Source of the DNA: JAHEZL01 sp964406465
Lineage (GTDB): Bacteria > Bacteroidota > Bacteroidia > Flavobacteriales_C > GCA-002722245
Assembly: GCA_964406465.1 (NCBI GenBank)
Contig: CAYORT010000003.1
Coordinates: 62,001-126,000, forward strand
DNA length: 64,000 nucleotides
Direction: 5' to 3'
Of the stretch, positions 8,476 through 17,545 are shown one piece after another. Positions within the stretch are counted from its first letter, which is position 1; every line of letters begins with the position of its first letter. The translations under genes were made by a program, and so were the position numbers. Below the pieces are notes generated by a model that saw nothing but the letters and a program-made list of their open reading frames with translations, was not told where the DNA came from and ran no database searches.

Positions 8476-9969
8476 TTATTTAATCATCGCCGTCAGCGCA
8501 TCAGCAATATTTCTATCATTCCCCAAACGCGGCACTTTGTTTTGTCCGCCTAACTTACCTTCGCTCTTCATATAATTGATAAAGCCATCTTTAGGCAATT
8601 CAGTCAGCACCAAACTGCGCAAAATGCTTCCTGTAATCAAGTCTTTGTAGTACACATTTTGGCGCACCATTTCTTCATCTAAAAATTTCACGAAAGCATT
8701 CAAATCACTCGGTCTTTTGTTGAACTCAACAAACCACTCGTGATAAGGCAAACCTTCTTTTGGAGCCACTTGCGGAGCAACAGTAAACTCAGTTACTTCT
8801 ACGCCGAATTTCTCACAAGCAGCAATCATCGCTCTATCCACCTCCTCGCCAATAACGTGCTCACCAAATGCTGAAATGAAATGTTTAATTCTTCCCGAAA
8901 CAACAATTCTATAAGGATTCAATGAAACGAATTTTACAGTATCGCCAATGTTGTAGCCAAACAAGCCTGCATTGGTGTTCATGATGATGGCGTAGTTCAC
9001 GCCCAACTTCACATCTTTCAGAGAAATACGCGTAGGATTTTCATTAAAAAACTCGTCGGCAGGAATAAATTCAAAGAAAATTCCGGCGTTGGTATTCAAC
9101 AATAATCCGTCGTGTTTTTGCGAATCTTGGTAGGCAATAAATCCTTCAGAAGCTGGATATACCTCAACTGTAGGAATTGACTTACCAATGATTTTTTCCA
9201 TGATGGGTTGGTACGGACGGTAGTTTACTCCGCCCTGAACGAACAAAGAAAAATTAGGAAAAACATCTTTGATTTGCTTGCCTGTTTTTGCCTGAATTCT
9301 TTCGAAATACATTTGTACCCATGGCGGAATACCAGAGATAACTCGCATATCTTCGTTCACCGTCTCTTCAATGATGGCATCTAACTTTGTCTCCCAATCA
9401 CTAATACAATTGGTTTCGTAAGATGGCTTTCTATTTTTTTGTAAATATTTTGGAACGTGGTGAGCTGTAATTCCCGACAATCTTCCTGTGGGTGTTTTGT
9501 AAGTGTTATCCAACTCCGGACTCCCCTGCAAGAAAATCATTTTGCCGTCTACAAATTCTGCTTTTCCAGTTTCGGCAATGTACAACAAAATGGCATTGCG
9601 CGCAGCCGTGATATGATGCGGCATTGAATCTTTAGAAATTGGAATATATTTTACGCCCGATGTGGTACCTGATGTTTTGCTAAAGTACATTGGCAAACCT
9701 GGCCACAACACATTTTCTTCGTCGTGTTTAATGCGTTCTATGTAATGCTTAATTCCTTCGTAATCTTTAACAGGAACAGCCTTTTTAAAATCTTCGTAAT
9801 TTTTGATGGAAGCAAAATTGTGGTCTTTACCAAAGGCAGTATTCTTGGCTTTATCAACCAACATCTTCATGGTGGCATCTTGCAATTCCACTGCACGTGC
9901 AGCTTCCTTGTAAACTTTTTTGGAAATGTATTTTGCAAAAGGTTTGCTTAAGGCCGCTTTTAATCCCAT
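8476..9969 (-). CDS. GH3-family acyl-adenylating enzyme
   Basis: A 497-residue protein of the GH3 auxin-responsive-promoter family, members of the ANL adenylation superfamily. The ATP-binding loop SGTTSGVKYIP (about residues 98-108), the central VYPASEGF with the adenylate-contacting Glu, and YNIGDTVKF near residue 345 are visible. Plant GH3 enzymes conjugate amino acids to carboxylates; the role of bacterial members is unknown. No carrier-protein or condensation gene is adjacent. Length and motifs are intact, so it is probably active. Confidence 0.9.
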   Translation of the reverse strand: MGLKAALSKPFAKYISKKVYKEAARAVELQDATMKMLVDKAKNTAFGKDHNFASIKNYEDFKKAVPVKDYEGIKHYIERIKHDEENVLWPGLPMYFSKTSGTTSGVKYIPISKDSMPHHITAARNAILLYIAETGKAEFVDGKMIFLQGSPELDNTYKTPTGRLSGITAHHVPKYLQKNRKPSYETNCISDWETKLDAIIEETVNEDMRVISGIPPWVQMYFERIQAKTGKQIKDVFPNFSLFVQGGVNYRPYQPIMEKIIGKSIPTVEVYPASEGFIAYQDSQKHDGLLLNTNAGIFFEFIPADEFFNENPTRISLKDVKLGVNYAIIMNTNAGLFGYNIGDTVKFVSLNPYRIVVSGRIKHFISAFGEHVIGEEVDRAMIAACEKFGVEVTEFTVAPQVAPKEGLPYHEWFVEFNKRPSDLNAFVKFLDEEMVRQNVYYKDLITGSILRSLVLTELPKDGFINYMKSEGKLGGQNKVPRLGNDRNIADALTAMIK

Positions 9970-10031
9970 GGTTTCTTAATTGATGCGACTAAAATATAAA
10001 ATTAGTTTCAAGTTCATTATCTTCGTTCGAA

Positions 10032-11744
10032 ATGAAATCTCTTCTCTTAGATATTAATAATTTGCAGGTTAAATTTTCTTCAGGAAAAGAAGAATTTATT
10101 GCCGTGAATAATATCAGTTTTTCATTGTTTAAAGGGGAAACTATTAGTGTTGTGGGCGAATCGGGCTCAGGCAAATCGGTGACTTCTCTCTCTATCATGC
10201 AGCTCATTCCTTCTCCTCCGGGAAAAATTACCGGTGGTGAAATTATGTATTATGGCAGAGAAAAAGCAGTGAATTTATTGTCGCTTAAAGAAGATGAAAT
10301 GCGCGCTTACCGTGGTAAAGATATTGCCATGATTTTTCAAGAGCCCATGACTTCTCTAAACCCCGTCTTCACTTGCGGAGATCAAATTGTAGAAGCTATT
10401 TTGTTGCACCAAAAATGCACTAAAAAGGAAGCTAAAGAAAAAGCCATTGAACTATTCAACGAGGTGAAATTACCCCGACCAGAAAGTATATTTGAATCGT
10501 ATCCACATCAACTGTCGGGCGGACAAAAACAGCGCGTGATGATTGCTATGGCGCTGTCGTGCGAACCATCGGTTTTAATTGCCGATGAACCTACTACAGC
10601 TTTAGATGTTACCGTGCAGAAAACCATTTTGTTGTTGCTCAAAGAGATTCAGCAGAAACGACAAATGGGTATTATTTTCATCACCCACGACTTAGGCGTG
10701 GTGGCTGAAATTGCCGACAGAGCCATTGTGATGCAAAGCGGAAAAATTGTGGAAGAAGGTGACGTTAAAGCATTGTTCAAAAACGCCTCTCACCCTTACA
10801 CAAAAGGCCTTTTGGCTTGCCGTCCACCTTTAAACAAACGCTACATTCATTTACCAACTGTAGCCGATTTTTTAGATTTCGCTCATCCTTTTCAGGCAGT
10901 GGAAATCACCAAAGAGGAACGTAAAAAAAATCACGAAAAATTATATGCATCATCGCCAATTTTAGAAGTAGAAAATTTAAAAACCTGGTTTCCGCTGAAG
11001 AAAAATTGGTTGGGAAAAACTACCGAATGGGTGAAGGCTGTTGATGATGTTTCCTTTAAGGTATATAAAGGCGAAACACTAGGATTGGTAGGCGAATCGG
11101 GATGTGGTAAAACAACTATCGGACGAAGTATTGTTCAGTTGGTTAACGCCACAGGAGGTAAAATTAAATACCAAGGCACCGACCTACTTTCATTAAGCAG
11201 CAGCGAATTGCGACCGCTCAGAAAAAAAATACAAATCATTTTTCAAGATCCTTATTCATCACTCAACCCAAGAATTCCAATTGGCAAAGCCATCATGGAA
11301 CCCATGCAAGTTCATAAAATTCTCGACAACGATAAACAGCGCGAAGAATATGTGATTAATCTATTGGAAAAAGTGAGCTTGAAAGCCGATCATTTTTACA
11401 GATATCCGCATGAATTTTCGGGCGGACAGCGTCAGAGAATTTGTATTGCGCGCGCCTTAGCGGTGCAACCTGAATTTGTAATTTGTGATGAATCTGTATC
11501 GTCTTTAGATGTGTCTGTACAAGCCCAAGTGCTTAATTTATTGAATGATTTAAAAAGAGAATTTCAACTTACTTACATATTTATTTCTCATGATTTATCG
11601 GTAGTAAAATTTATGTGCGACCGCATGATAGTGATGAATAAACAAGGTAAGATAGATCAAATAGATGAAGCCGACGAGGTGTATCACCATCCTAAAACAG
11701 ATTACACTAAAACTTTGATTGAATCTATTCCGAAAGGATTTTAA
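10032..11744 (+). CDS. dipeptide/oligopeptide ABC transporter, fused double ATPase
   Basis: Two complete ABC ATPase domains in one 570-residue chain, equivalent to DppD plus DppF. Domain 1 (residues 1-275) has Walker A GESGSGKS, signature LSGGQKQR and Walker B VLIADEP. Domain 2 (about 310-570) has GESGCGKTT, FSGGQRQR and FVICDES. Between them a short segment with CRPPLNKRY resembles the oligopeptide-type C-terminal linker. It should energise a peptide importer in the cytoplasmic membrane, but no permease or binding protein gene is nearby, so the partners are encoded elsewhere. It starts about 60 bp from the divergent GH3 gene. Confidence 0.93.
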   Translation: MKSLLLDINNLQVKFSSGKEEFIAVNNISFSLFKGETISVVGESGSGKSVTSLSIMQLIPSPPGKITGGEIMYYGREKAVNLLSLKEDEMRAYRGKDIAMIFQEPMTSLNPVFTCGDQIVEAILLHQKCTKKEAKEKAIELFNEVKLPRPESIFESYPHQLSGGQKQRVMIAMALSCEPSVLIADEPTTALDVTVQKTILLLLKEIQQKRQMGIIFITHDLGVVAEIADRAIVMQSGKIVEEGDVKALFKNASHPYTKGLLACRPPLNKRYIHLPTVADFLDFAHPFQAVEITKEERKKNHEKLYASSPILEVENLKTWFPLKKNWLGKTTEWVKAVDDVSFKVYKGETLGLVGESGCGKTTIGRSIVQLVNATGGKIKYQGTDLLSLSSSELRPLRKKIQIIFQDPYSSLNPRIPIGKAIMEPMQVHKILDNDKQREEYVINLLEKVSLKADHFYRYPHEFSGGQRQRICIARALAVQPEFVICDESVSSLDVSVQAQVLNLLNDLKREFQLTYIFISHDLSVVKFMCDRMIVMNKQGKIDQIDEADEVYHHPKTDYTKTLIESIPKGF

Positions 11745-11815
11745 AGACAAATAATTAACCGAGTACCTTTCGTTTGAATCAGTAGTCTGATTATTTCTAC
11801 ATTATAAAAATTCCC

Positions 11816-11995
11816 TTAAATGTTGTGTCGCAAAACCACTGCTTTTTCAACACAAACGCCATCAACTTTATTATGCCATTGTTTTTTTAGAACATCAATA
11901 TGTAGCCTCTTTTCAATAATGCTTTCTTCACCCATTTTGATCAAACCATCATTTCCTTCTGTTATTACAGCGAGATTTTCTAAGCCAGAACACAT
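11816..11995 (-). CDS. possible small protein, 59 residues (uncertain)
   Basis: An ATG-initiated open frame fills part of a 368-base gap between the ABC gene and the LamG gene. The product is charged and soluble (GEESIIEKRLHIDVLKKQW), with no recognised motif. Its upstream side holds a degraded copy of the 16.2 kb sequence, so it may be a remnant of a larger lost gene rather than a functional one. Apart from this and the degraded copy nothing else was seen in the gap. Confidence 0.25.
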   Translation of the reverse strand: MCSGLENLAVITEGNDGLIKMGEESIIEKRLHIDVLKKQWHNKVDGVCVEKAVVLRHNI

Positions 11996-12029
11996 TAAAT
12001 TCCTCTAGTATAATTACTGCATGTCACAC

Positions 12030-12096
12030 GTGCACATGAATTTTTATGTCATCTAATTAGGTCTGTGTATTATTTTTTAATATTTTCGACTAAAAT
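12030..12096 (-). pseudogene. degraded copy of the small membrane ORF at 16.1-16.35 kb, or a shared control element
   Basis: About 66 bases align with 16.2 kb at roughly three in four positions, including an identical CATCTAATTAGGTCTG. Read on the minus strand it keeps TDLIR and flanking residues of that ORF in frame, but TAA and TGA stop codons interrupt it; the TGA falls at the Trp codon. It lies 17 bp ahead of the LamG start codon, so a promoter or operator role on the plus strand is the alternative. Confidence 0.4.
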
Positions 12097-12112
12097 TTTA
12101 ATCACGCTCTAC

Positions 12113-13744
12113 ATGAAAAAGTTTCTTCTTACTTCTATCGCAACCATAAGTTTTTTATTGGTATTTGCGCAAGTTCCAACAAATGGTTTGGTAGCATATT
12201 ATCCATTTAACGGTAATGCAAATGATGCTACTGGAAATGGAAATAACGGAACAGTGAATGGCGCAACCTTAACAACTAATAGATTTGGAATAGCTAACAG
12301 TGCATATTATTTAAATGGACAAAGCGACTACATTTCTACACAATATCAAGGTATACTTGGAAATCAAAGCAGGTCGGTTTGTGTTTGGGCAAAATTGGCA
12401 ACAATCAAAGATGAAAACCCATTGTTAATGTACGGCTCCACTACAAGCGCAAATGGAGGAACCGACAGATTTATGTGTCAAGTAATGAATAACCCAGCAA
12501 AGGGAGCGTCAATTGATAATGATGGCAGCAGAATTATTATGCAAAGCACTGTTGATACCGCATGGCACTTTTATGTTTGGACGTACAATGTAAATGACGG
12601 AGCAAATATTTCAAGTGTTAAAATGTACGTAGACGGAATTTTGCTAACAAATAAAGTAGAAAATTATATTCCGTCACAAGCTGCTGGAGTAATCAATACA
12701 ACGGCAGATGCGAATGTAACCCTAGGAAAATTTATTACTAACTTTTTGCACGGAAAATTAGATGATATCCGTATATACAATATTCCTATAACCGCAAATG
12801 AAGTAGATGCCTTATTTCATGAAAGCACATCATGTTTAGTAGCCTACTATCCTTTTAACGGCAATACTGCTGATGCAAGTGGCAATGGATATGACGGTAC
12901 AGCAACAAATGTAACATTAACTACCGACAGATTTGGTAAAGCCAATAGCGCTTATATGTTTAATGGTACCAACAGTTCAATAAATTCTAACTTCCCAGCA
13001 ATTAATAGCACTTCAACAATTACATTTTGGTACTACACCACTGCCGCATATTCAAACGGTCCAAACTTTTTAGAAACATCATCAAGTTTTTGTAGCATAA
13101 ACCAAAATGACGGAACCTTAGATTATGCCCAAAATCTAAGTAGCGGCAATGCATACGTAAACTCTGGAAGTATCACGCCTAGCACTTTAAACAATTGGCA
13201 TTTTGTGGCTATCAGCTATGCAACAGATACTATAAAAATTTACGTTGATGGCATCTTAAAAAACAAAACAAAAACCACTGGTTCTTTAACTCCAATATCC
13301 TCGTTATTGCTAGGAAAACGACCAAATAATACAGGTTTCTACAATGGCAAATTAGACGAAATAAAGGTGTACGGTTGTGCCTTAAATGCTAAAGAGATTA
13401 AAGATTTGTCAGCAGAAAACTTATGTATACAATCCCTATCTGTAAGCGATACATTGGTAATCAATATGAACATTACGGGTTACAATCCTATAAGTTATTC
13501 TAACAACATTAAGATATACCCAAACCCAACAAACGATCAGCTTACGGTATTAATTGCCAATGGAAACAACAATGGTTATCAAATCAAAATCATCAACTCT
13601 TTGAGTCAAAACGTATGGCAACAAACTATTTCTGGTAACACTTATAATGTAAGCCTTAACGGATTTTCAACTGGCACATACTTTATACAAGTGTTAGATA
13701 CACAAGGAAATTTAGTGGAAGTTAAGAAGCTTGTAATTCAATAG
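12113..13744 (+). CDS. secreted double LamG-domain protein with T9SS sorting domain
   Basis: A 543-residue exported protein. Residues 1-20 are a signal peptide (MKKFLLTSIA...VFAQ). Two concanavalin-like LamG domains begin at about residues 24 and 241, each opening with the near-identical AYYPFNGNanDAsGNG and closing with KLDDIRIYN or KLDEIKVYG. The C-terminal 80 residues (IKIYPNPTND, then FSTGTYFIQVLD and a terminal KKLVIQ) are a type A T9SS sorting domain. It should be exported through the T9SS and cleaved or anchored at the cell surface. LamG domains commonly bind sugars or proteins; the ligand is unknown. A longer frame upstream was rejected because the signal peptide starts at this ATG. 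Confidence 0.9.
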   Translation: MKKFLLTSIATISFLLVFAQVPTNGLVAYYPFNGNANDATGNGNNGTVNGATLTTNRFGIANSAYYLNGQSDYISTQYQGILGNQSRSVCVWAKLATIKDENPLLMYGSTTSANGGTDRFMCQVMNNPAKGASIDNDGSRIIMQSTVDTAWHFYVWTYNVNDGANISSVKMYVDGILLTNKVENYIPSQAAGVINTTADANVTLGKFITNFLHGKLDDIRIYNIPITANEVDALFHESTSCLVAYYPFNGNTADASGNGYDGTATNVTLTTDRFGKANSAYMFNGTNSSINSNFPAINSTSTITFWYYTTAAYSNGPNFLETSSSFCSINQNDGTLDYAQNLSSGNAYVNSGSITPSTLNNWHFVAISYATDTIKIYVDGILKNKTKTTGSLTPISSLLLGKRPNNTGFYNGKLDEIKVYGCALNAKEIKDLSAENLCIQSLSVSDTLVINMNITGYNPISYSNNIKIYPNPTNDQLTVLIANGNNNGYQIKIINSLSQNVWQQTISGNTYNVSLNGFSTGTYFIQVLDTQGNLVEVKKLVIQ

Positions 13745-13778
13745 ATCTTAACAATTTATCACATTCAAATAAATTAAA

Positions 13779-14408
13779 ATGGAAAATTTAACAAAAGATA
13801 AAAAATGGTATGATAAGACTTGGCTTGTTGTAATTCTATGCATTTTCATTTTTCCAGTAGGACTTTATGCTCTTTGGAAAAATCATTCAATCTCAAAAGG
13901 GTGGAAAATAGGTGCGACAATATTAATATCTTTAGTTGTTATTGTCAAAATAGGTGATTACAAAAAAGATAACTCAGCAACCACTAAAAGCACTTCGGTC
14001 TCTCCAGCTTTAACACAATCTCAAAAAGATAGCATAGCTGAAGTTGAAAGATTGGCAGAGATTGCAGCAAGAAAAAATCAAACAATTGCAGCGACAGACT
14101 TAACTCAAAATTACATAGATAATGAAGTTAGAGCAGATGAAAACTTTAAGGGGAAAACATTCTATGTGGAAGGCACAGTAAGCGATATCAAAAAAGACAT
14201 CATGGACGATATTTATGTGACACTGAAAGGTTCGGAAATGTTTCGAGAAGTTCAATGTTATTTTGACGACAAAGCTACCGCATCTCATCTTGAAAAAGGA
14301 ATGCGAGTAACCTTCTATGGCAAATGTGAAGGACTCATGATGAATGTTCTAATGAAAAATTGCAAATTAGTTGACAACTTAAATGACCTCGAGAAAAAAA
14401 AGAATTAG
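13779..14408 (+). CDS. membrane-anchored OB-fold (tRNA_anti-like) protein
   Basis: A 209-residue protein. Two hydrophobic segments (about residues 14-32 and 42-58) precede a polar linker and a coiled stretch (QKDSIAEVERLAEIAARKN). The C-terminal 95 residues (TAQ-like DLTQNYIDNEVRADENFKGKT start, then FYVEGTVSDI, MFREVQCYF, MRVTFYGKCEGLMMN) match the tRNA_anti-like OB-fold domain common in Bacteroidota proteins of unknown role. It lies 34 bp behind the LamG gene on the same strand and may be co-transcribed, but no functional link is evident. Confidence 0.75.
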   Translation: MENLTKDKKWYDKTWLVVILCIFIFPVGLYALWKNHSISKGWKIGATILISLVVIVKIGDYKKDNSATTKSTSVSPALTQSQKDSIAEVERLAEIAARKNQTIAATDLTQNYIDNEVRADENFKGKTFYVEGTVSDIKKDIMDDIYVTLKGSEMFREVQCYFDDKATASHLEKGMRVTFYGKCEGLMMNVLMKNCKLVDNLNDLEKKKN

Positions 14409-14553
14409 AAAATTTACATTAATTATGTCAATAGTGCAATTTTTAAATTTAAAGACTGATTGGTTTTTTTAGTATGAAGGCTGCTTGTCAAACAGAATAC
14501 ACTAAAATTTTCACCGCATAAACAATTTAACCCCTCCCCTCTTTTTCGCGTAT

Positions 14554-15723
14554 TCAATACAAAAATCCAAAATGCCACAGCGGTATAATGTTACCTTGTG
14601 CAAATTCTAAGTCATCTTTAACTATGTATGAGTTGGGAATTGCTTGAATTTGTTTCTGTTTTTTTGATTTCCCCCCTACTTCAAAGGTGAAATTGTCAAT
14701 AATAAAATCTCCCTTTTCTGGAATTTTTACTTCATGTACAACCTTGGTTTGTGAAATAAAAAAGGTTTCTCTTACATTGCCCAGATTCACATTTTTTTGA
14801 CCTACTAAAACACTACTTAAATTGGTGTTGTTTAAATATATTTTATCGGGTTTACCCAAAGATTGAACTCCTTTTGTATTTGAATGTGCGGCAATAATTA
14901 ACCCGGCACGTTCTAAATAATTCAAATAATCGGGTAATAAGCTGCGGGAAATTTGAGTTAAATCGGCGATTTTAGATAAATTGGGTTTAAAGGGAACACT
15001 TTCTGAAATAATTTGCAGTAACATTTTCAACTTCGCTGTTGTAGTTGGTTTTAGGTCAAGGTGTTGAATTAAATCTACTTCTAAAATAGTATTAATTACA
15101 CTCATTAATTTCAATTCAAAGTCTTCTTCTTGATAAAAGGGATAATAACCTTTTATTAAGTACCGATTAAAATGGTAAATCGGTTTTTCTATGCTTTCTT
15201 TAAAACCATTACTAGTCAAATTTTTTAGTTCATATTGCGCATACTTAATTCCCGTTTCAAAATACAAATATTCTCTAAACGACATTCCTTCTAAAACATA
15301 GTGAACCGCCCTGCGGCTTAGGTCTGCATAACCTTTCATAATGTCTAAAATGGAACTTCCTGTAAAAACAATATGGATATCGGCAATGCTATCGTAAATA
15401 TGTTTTATTTCTCCCGACCAATTTTGGTATTTATGTATTTCATCAATAAAAAGGCATTTCCCTCCTTTGTTTCTAAATTGTAGCGCTATTTCGTACAGCG
15501 ACAATTTGTAAATAAACAAGCTGTCGGCCGAAATGTATAGATAACTTTCAGGCTCATTAGCTTCTTTGATACGCTGAATTAACAAGGTAGTTTTTCCAAC
15601 TCCACGCTGACCTGTTATAGCAATTAAGCGATTTTTCCAATTGATTTGCTCATATAAATACCTCCTTTTATCGCTTCTGTTTTGCTGTAAAATTCGCCGA
15701 TGAGTTTCAATTAACTGCTCCAT
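14554..15723 (-). CDS. ATP-binding protein, AAA_14 type (second copy)
   Basis: A 389-residue P-loop ATPase. Walker A GQRGVGKTTL is at about residues 38-47, Walker B FIDEIHKY at about 89-96, and FTGSSILDI follows. The middle region with QISRSLLPDYLNYLERAGLI is a winged-helix-like DUF4143 segment, and the C-terminus (HEVKIPEKGDFIIDN...EVGGKSKKQKQI) is the nuclease-fold-like end with IDN...EVGGK. It resembles the ATPase at 5.4-6.6 kb in architecture only. The ATG was preferred to an in-frame TTG seven codons upstream. It sits in an accessory stretch with an XRE regulator. Confidence 0.85.
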   Translation of the reverse strand: MEQLIETHRRILQQNRSDKRRYLYEQINWKNRLIAITGQRGVGKTTLLIQRIKEANEPESYLYISADSLFIYKLSLYEIALQFRNKGGKCLFIDEIHKYQNWSGEIKHIYDSIADIHIVFTGSSILDIMKGYADLSRRAVHYVLEGMSFREYLYFETGIKYAQYELKNLTSNGFKESIEKPIYHFNRYLIKGYYPFYQEEDFELKLMSVINTILEVDLIQHLDLKPTTTAKLKMLLQIISESVPFKPNLSKIADLTQISRSLLPDYLNYLERAGLIIAAHSNTKGVQSLGKPDKIYLNNTNLSSVLVGQKNVNLGNVRETFFISQTKVVHEVKIPEKGDFIIDNFTFEVGGKSKKQKQIQAIPNSYIVKDDLEFAQGNIIPLWHFGFLY

Positions 15724-15871
15724 AATGTGCCTTTTTTCATTCAAATATATAAAAAATGGATAGTCAAGTGTACAAAATAAAGTAAAAAACGATTAGTGGA
15801 CTATTCAAAAACAGTTATTTGTGTTTGGTTTATTGATTTATGATGATTTTTGTGAGCGTCAATTCAACCTT

Positions 15872-16189
15872 TCAACCTTTGTCTTTCTTCTTCGCGTATT
15901 CAAATCCTTCTAAAAAATCTGACAGACTTTGATCAAAAACGTCGGCAATTTGTTTAATTACATAAATGTTTGGAGTGAACAACCCGTTTTCAATTCTTGA
16001 AACGCCTTTGGCCTCAAATTCACCGTCGTATATTTTTTCTGCCAATTCGTTTTGGGTAAAACCTTTTTCTTCTCGTTTTTGTTTAATGTACTTTCCTAAA
16101 GCCTTATTGTATTGCTCTCGCTTCTCGCTTTTGGTCTTCCTGCGAGGCTTGGTGGTCCATTCTTTCTTTGATTTCGAGGGCTTTTTCAT
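15872..16189 (-). CDS. XRE-family helix-turn-helix regulator
   Basis: A 105-residue protein with a very basic 28-residue N-terminal extension (KKPSKSKKEWTTKPRRKTKS) followed by a single XRE/HTH_3 domain (residues about 32-92): IKQKREEKGFTQNELAEKI, then VSRIENGLFTPNIYVIKQIADVF. It probably binds DNA as a repressor. No toxin gene of the RelE/HigB/HipA kinds is adjacent. Its 5' end overlaps a possible small membrane-protein frame by 86 bases in a different reading frame. Confidence 0.85.
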   Translation of the reverse strand: MKKPSKSKKEWTTKPRRKTKSEKREQYNKALGKYIKQKREEKGFTQNELAEKIYDGEFEAKGVSRIENGLFTPNIYVIKQIADVFDQSLSDFLEGFEYAKKKDKG

Positions 16190-16352
16190 GTCCTAAAAAT
16201 CCGTATTGCACAAAATTATTGTGCCATCTAATTAGGTCTGTATTATTTTTTTTTATACTGTCGGCCAAAGTTTTCAAAAAACTTAATATTGTGGAGCTAG
16301 AAACCACACAAATAAACAGGGTGTAACCGAAAAACCAAAAGAGTAGGAGCAA
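16104..16352 (-). CDS. possible small membrane protein overlapping the XRE gene
   Basis: An 82-codon frame with a TTG start. It encodes one hydrophobic helix (LLLFWFFGYTLFICVVSS) and then a charged tail containing TDLIRWHNNFVQYGFLGHEK. The tail looks like real protein and part of it is kept, with stops, in the degraded copy at 12.05 kb, which argues for past coding. No family was recognised. Against it stand the lack of an ATG and the long overlap with the XRE gene. It could be a signalling or immunity partner of the regulator, but that is a guess. Confidence 0.35.
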   Translation of the reverse strand: MLLLFWFFGYTLFICVVSSSTILSFLKTLADSIKKNNTDLIRWHNNFVQYGFLGHEKALEIKERMDHQASQEDQKREARAIQ

Positions 16353-16363
16353 AATAAGATATT

Positions 16364-16825
16364 ATGAAATCAAAAATCACCTTATTAGTAGGGTTGTTAT
16401 CCTTCTGCCTTATTGGATTTAATTCTTGTGAAAAGAAAAAGGGATGTATGGACAAAGACAGCGTAAATTATGATTCGTCGGCCGAATCAGATGATGGTAG
16501 TTGTCGTTACGAAGGCACAGTTGTTTTTTGGTGGGACCAAAATTTAACCACGGAATTTCAAAATAATGGAGTATCTGTAGTTAAAATATATGTTGATAAT
16601 CAATTTGAAGGTTCAGTAGCTATTTCGGGACAATACTGGAATTCTGCGCCTTCTTGCGGAGCAAGCTCTACAGTAACATCAAAAATTGACATGGGAGTTA
16701 ATAAATCACAATCAATTAATGTAAAATATATTGTAGTAGATAGTAATGGAGATGCAATTGGAAATCCAATAGAACAAGTATATAAAATTGCTGCTAATAC
16801 TTGTAATAGTATACAAATGCAATGA
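16364..16825 (+). CDS. lipoprotein with GCMD...DDGSC calcium-loop-like motif
   Basis: A 153-residue lipoprotein: signal peptide with lipobox GFNSC, then KKKGCMDKDSVNYDSSAESDD and GSC. This Cys/Asp motif (GCxDxxxxNYDxxAxxDDGSC) is a common N-terminal or inter-domain module of Bacteroidota surface proteins, probably a small disulfide- or calcium-stabilised loop. The rest is a beta-rich domain with CGASS and a C-terminal NTCNS, likely one more disulfide. Its function is unknown. It is transcribed divergently from the small membrane frame and XRE gene, 11 bp away. Confidence 0.75.
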   Translation: MKSKITLLVGLLSFCLIGFNSCEKKKGCMDKDSVNYDSSAESDDGSCRYEGTVVFWWDQNLTTEFQNNGVSVVKIYVDNQFEGSVAISGQYWNSAPSCGASSTVTSKIDMGVNKSQSINVKYIVVDSNGDAIGNPIEQVYKIAANTCNSIQMQ

Positions 16826-16991
16826 TGTATTAAATTAGAAGGTGTACACCGACCTCCCAAAAATGGGCAAAATTTAAAAGCGAAATCATTAAGAAAATTA
16901 AAATATCTCTGCTATATAAAATAACCTAATAGTTTCTCTTTTTATAGGGTGCGCAGTAATTAGTAAAATAATTAATAAAATAAATTCGAAT

Positions 16992-17441
16992 ATGAAAAAA
17001 ACACTATTTAACATCACCTTATTTCTAAGTTTATTTATTGCTTTTCAAGGGTGTACCAACATTAATAAAGGAATGAAGGAACCAGCAAGTCATGTCCAAT
17101 TCAAAAAAGAAGATTTCACTTTTTCCGACCAAGTGAGTGCTGAAGTATCGGTTACGAAAGTATTTGGAATAGATTGGTCGCGAATCTTTAAGAAAGAAAC
17201 AGGAGAAATTTTAAATGCAGAAAAATCAATGCAAAAATTTAAACTATCAGACATTCCTGTTATTGGTACTTTTATTCCTACTGGTGATCGTTCAGTTCAA
17301 TATGCTCTTTATAAGTTAATGGATGAAAATAAAGGATATGATGTTGTATTTTATCCGCAATTTGAAACAAAAGTTGTTATTGCTCCCTTCACTACAATAA
17401 TTACAACTAAGGTCACAGCAAGATTAGGAAAATTAAAATAA
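16992..17441 (+). CDS. small lipoprotein (DUF6567/TRL-like)
   Basis: A 149-residue lipoprotein with lipobox AFQGC. The mature part carries FSDQVSAEVSVTKVFGIDW and a central VQYALYKLMDENKGYDVVFYPQF, a pattern shared with TRL-like and DUF6567 lipoproteins, in which the C-terminal half forms a small alpha/beta domain (KVVIAPFTTIITTKVTARLG). The role of these families is not known; a cell-envelope location is likely. A terminator follows about 20 bp after the stop. Confidence 0.7.
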   Translation: MKKTLFNITLFLSLFIAFQGCTNINKGMKEPASHVQFKKEDFTFSDQVSAEVSVTKVFGIDWSRIFKKETGEILNAEKSMQKFKLSDIPVIGTFIPTGDRSVQYALYKLMDENKGYDVVFYPQFETKVVIAPFTTIITTKVTARLGKLK

Positions 17442-17462
17442 TTACGAGTCTTCGTATTTCTA

Positions 17463-17502
17463 GAAGAGGCTGTCTCAAAAGAGGCGGCCCTTTCTTTTTT
17501 TC
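17463..17502 (+). terminator. Rho-independent terminator
   Basis: GAAGAGGCTGTCTC pairs with GAGGCGGCCCTTTC (several G-U pairs) across AAAA, followed by eight T interrupted by nothing. It closes the preceding lipoprotein gene. Confidence 0.65.
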
Positions 17503-17545
17503 CAATTATCATAGTATATTTAAGCACTAAAAATAAATATCTACT

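Noticed and set aside
15872..16189. XRE gene as the antitoxin of a toxin-antitoxin pair
   Set aside because: No toxin-like gene lies next to it. The overlapping small frame has a membrane helix but no toxin family resemblance.
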